Source: Kiritimatiellia bacterium (GTDB lineage Bacteria; Verrucomicrobiota; Kiritimatiellia; SLAD01). Taken from it: a DNA stretch of 5,883 bases. Shown in pieces: positions 4,681 through 5,883 of this stretch (within the stretch, counting starts at the first letter, position 1; the number at the start of each line of letters is the position of its first letter). The position numbers were made by a program, and so were the translations under genes. The DNA lies in assembly GCA_007126995.1 (NCBI GenBank), contig SLAD01000224.1, positions 1 to 5,883 on the forward strand, read 5' to 3'. The notes beneath the pieces are model-generated. The model worked only from the letters and a program-made list of their open reading frames with translations, had not been told where the DNA came from and made no database searches.

Positions 4681-5883
4681 ATGGCTGATCTATCCATCAA
4701 TCTGGCCGGCATCAAATCGCCCAACCCGTTTTGGGTCGCCTCCGCACCGCCCTCCAACACCGCCTACCAATGCCATCGCGCCTTTGAAGCCGGCTGGGGG
4801 GGTGTAGTGTGGAAAACGATCGGCGAACCGATCGTCAATGTCAGCTCCCGCTATTCCTCCATCGACATCAACGGCACCCGCATGGTGGGACTGAACAATA
4901 TCGAACTGATCACGGACCGTTCCCCGGAAACAAATTTCCGCGAAATCAAGGAATGCAAAGAACGTTGGCCGGATCATGCCGTGATCGCCTCGCTGATGAC
5001 CGATACCCGCGAGAACTGGCATGACTATATGAAGCGCTCCGCCGACGCCGGTGCGGACGGCGTGGAACTGAATTTCGGTTGCCCGCACGGTATGTGCGAG
5101 CGCGGCATGGGCTCGGCGGTCGGCCAAAACCCGGATGTGATCGAGACCATCGTCGGCTGGGTGATGGAGGTCGCGGAGATTCCCGTGATTGTCAAATTGA
5201 CCCCGAACATTACCAGCATCAACCACGCCGCCCGCGCCGCCAGCCGCGCCGGGGCCAATGCCATCTCCCTCATTAATACCATCAATAGCATCACGCAGGT
5301 TGACCTGGACCGGATGTGCCCCGAGCCGTATGTGGCCGGACAGAGCACACACGGCGGCTATTGCGGGCCGGCGGTGAAGCCGATCGCCTTGAACATGGTG
5401 CAGGAATGTGCGGCCGATCCCGATGTAAAGATTCCTATTTCCGGTATCGGCGGCATTTCGAATTGGAAGGATGCGGCGGAATTCATCGCCCTGGGTTCGA
5501 CCAGCGTGCAAGTCTGCACCGCGATTATGCATTACGGCTTCCGCATCGTAGAGGACATGATTGAAGGCCTGAATGATTATCTCGACAGTGCGGGCATGGC
5601 TTCGGTTAACGACTTAGTGGGCCGCGCGGTGCAATCGGTCCAGCGTTGGGAGAATCTCGATCTCAGCTACAAACGCATTGCGGCGATTGATTACGACACG
5701 TGCATTGGTTGCAACCTCTGCTACATCGCGTGCGAGGACGGCGCCCATCAGGCCATCGCCTTAGTCGATCCTGACCAAAAGGGTGTGGGCCTGGGCCCGG
5801 GTCGCTTGCCCGGCAAACCCGTGCCAGAGATCAAGGAGAAAGAATGTGTAGGCTGCAACTTATGCGCCCTGGTGTGCCCGGTG
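4681..5883 (+). CDS. preA: NAD(P)H-dependent dihydropyrimidine dehydrogenase, PreA subunit (FMN, 2x[4Fe-4S]), 3' end cut by the window
   Basis: This is the catalytic partner of PreT: an FMN TIM barrel that reduces the pyrimidine ring, plus a bacterial-type ferredoxin domain that brings in electrons. The reading frame is open for 401 codons to the window edge. The barrel (about 1-300) starts with LAGIKSPNPFWVASAPPS. It carries the active-site segment ELNFGCPHGM with Asn131 and the likely general acid Cys134, equivalent to Asn668 and Cys671 of mammalian DPD. Further matches are VKLTPNIT, SLINTINSIT, GGYCGPAVKPIALNMV, ISGIGGIS and the phosphate-binding VQVCTAIM; they agree closely with E. coli PreA as I remember it. 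Ferredoxin cysteines are C341-x2-C344-x2-C347-x3-C351 and C389-x2-C392-x2-C395-x3-C399-P. The first set is followed by Glu-Asp rather than Pro, as in other PreA proteins. E. coli PreA has about 411 residues, so only a short tail should be missing. Dihydroorotate dehydrogenase is a related alternative, but the CPHGM loop and C-terminal ferredoxin point to PreA. Confidence 0.95.
   Translation, partial: MADLSINLAGIKSPNPFWVASAPPSNTAYQCHRAFEAGWGGVVWKTIGEPIVNVSSRYSSIDINGTRMVGLNNIELITDRSPETNFREIKECKERWPDHAVIASLMTDTRENWHDYMKRSADAGADGVELNFGCPHGMCERGMGSAVGQNPDVIETIVGWVMEVAEIPVIVKLTPNITSINHAARAASRAGANAISLINTINSITQVDLDRMCPEPYVAGQSTHGGYCGPAVKPIALNMVQECAADPDVKIPISGIGGISNWKDAAEFIALGSTSVQVCTAIMHYGFRIVEDMIEGLNDYLDSAGMASVNDLVGRAVQSVQRWENLDLSYKRIAAIDYDTCIGCNLCYIACEDGAHQAIALVDPDQKGVGLGPGRLPGKPVPEIKEKECVGCNLCALVCPV

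Noticed and set aside
4690..5532. 280-residue minus-strand reading frame antisense to preA
   Set aside because: The opposite strand encodes an unmistakable PreA. The antisense product is Gly/Asp/His-rich, with no domain or ribosome site.
1..5883. Mobile elements, CRISPR arrays, tRNA or rRNA
   Set aside because: I saw no transposase, no regularly spaced direct repeats, and no cloverleaf or rRNA-like segments in the window.

Overview
The window comes from a bacterial chromosome of moderately high GC content. It holds four complete genes and one that runs off the right edge. Several protein types suggest a PVC-group bacterium (Verrucomicrobiota, Kiritimatiellota or Planctomycetota): a small lipoprotein opening ATPESRI, a secreted YdjY-domain protein, and a zinc-ribbon/PTS-EIIA fusion. 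This placement rests on recalled family resemblance, not on a search, and is only a suggestion. Lipoprotein and Sec signals imply a diderm envelope.

Left part (1-2161, + strand). A structured non-coding leader (1-242) contains competing inverted repeats, a hairpin followed by a T-run, a second GC-rich hairpin and a possible promoter. Two envelope genes follow with a 4-nt ATGA overlap: a lipoprotein of about 150 residues with a BamE/SmpA-like motif, and a 488-residue secreted protein with an N-terminal YdjY-like domain. The C-terminal half of that protein appears to hold tandem ExbD/TolR-like beta-alpha-beta repeats. The overlap suggests translational coupling and a shared envelope role, but the exact function is unknown.

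Middle (2147-2992, - strand). A protein combining a coiled-coil-like N-terminus, a C4 zinc ribbon and a PTS EIIA (fructose/Ntr type) domain with a recognisable phospho-acceptor histidine is encoded convergently to the envelope pair. The two genes overlap by 15 bp, and both stop codons sit in the arms of one perfect 7-bp hairpin. A Shine-Dalgarno sequence argues for a start at 2992 rather than the upstream ATG at 3013.

Right part (3221-5883, + strand). A divergent intergenic region with a TTGACA element and a nested inverted repeat precedes preT and preA, the two subunits of NAD(P)H-dependent dihydropyrimidine dehydrogenase. PreT takes electrons from NAD(P)H through FAD and two [4Fe-4S] clusters. 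PreA passes them through two ferredoxin-type clusters to FMN, where uracil or thymine is reduced to the 5,6-dihydro form. The two genes are 14 bp apart, and the preA ribosome site overlaps the preT stop. PreA is cut by the window edge just after its last cluster cysteine, so only a short tail should be missing.

I found no mobile element, CRISPR array, tRNA or rRNA. I do not see a clearly new system. The most interesting points are the envelope protein architecture, the zinc-ribbon/EIIA fusion divergent from preTA, the stop-codon hairpin, and the structured leaders at 1-117 and 3148-3198.
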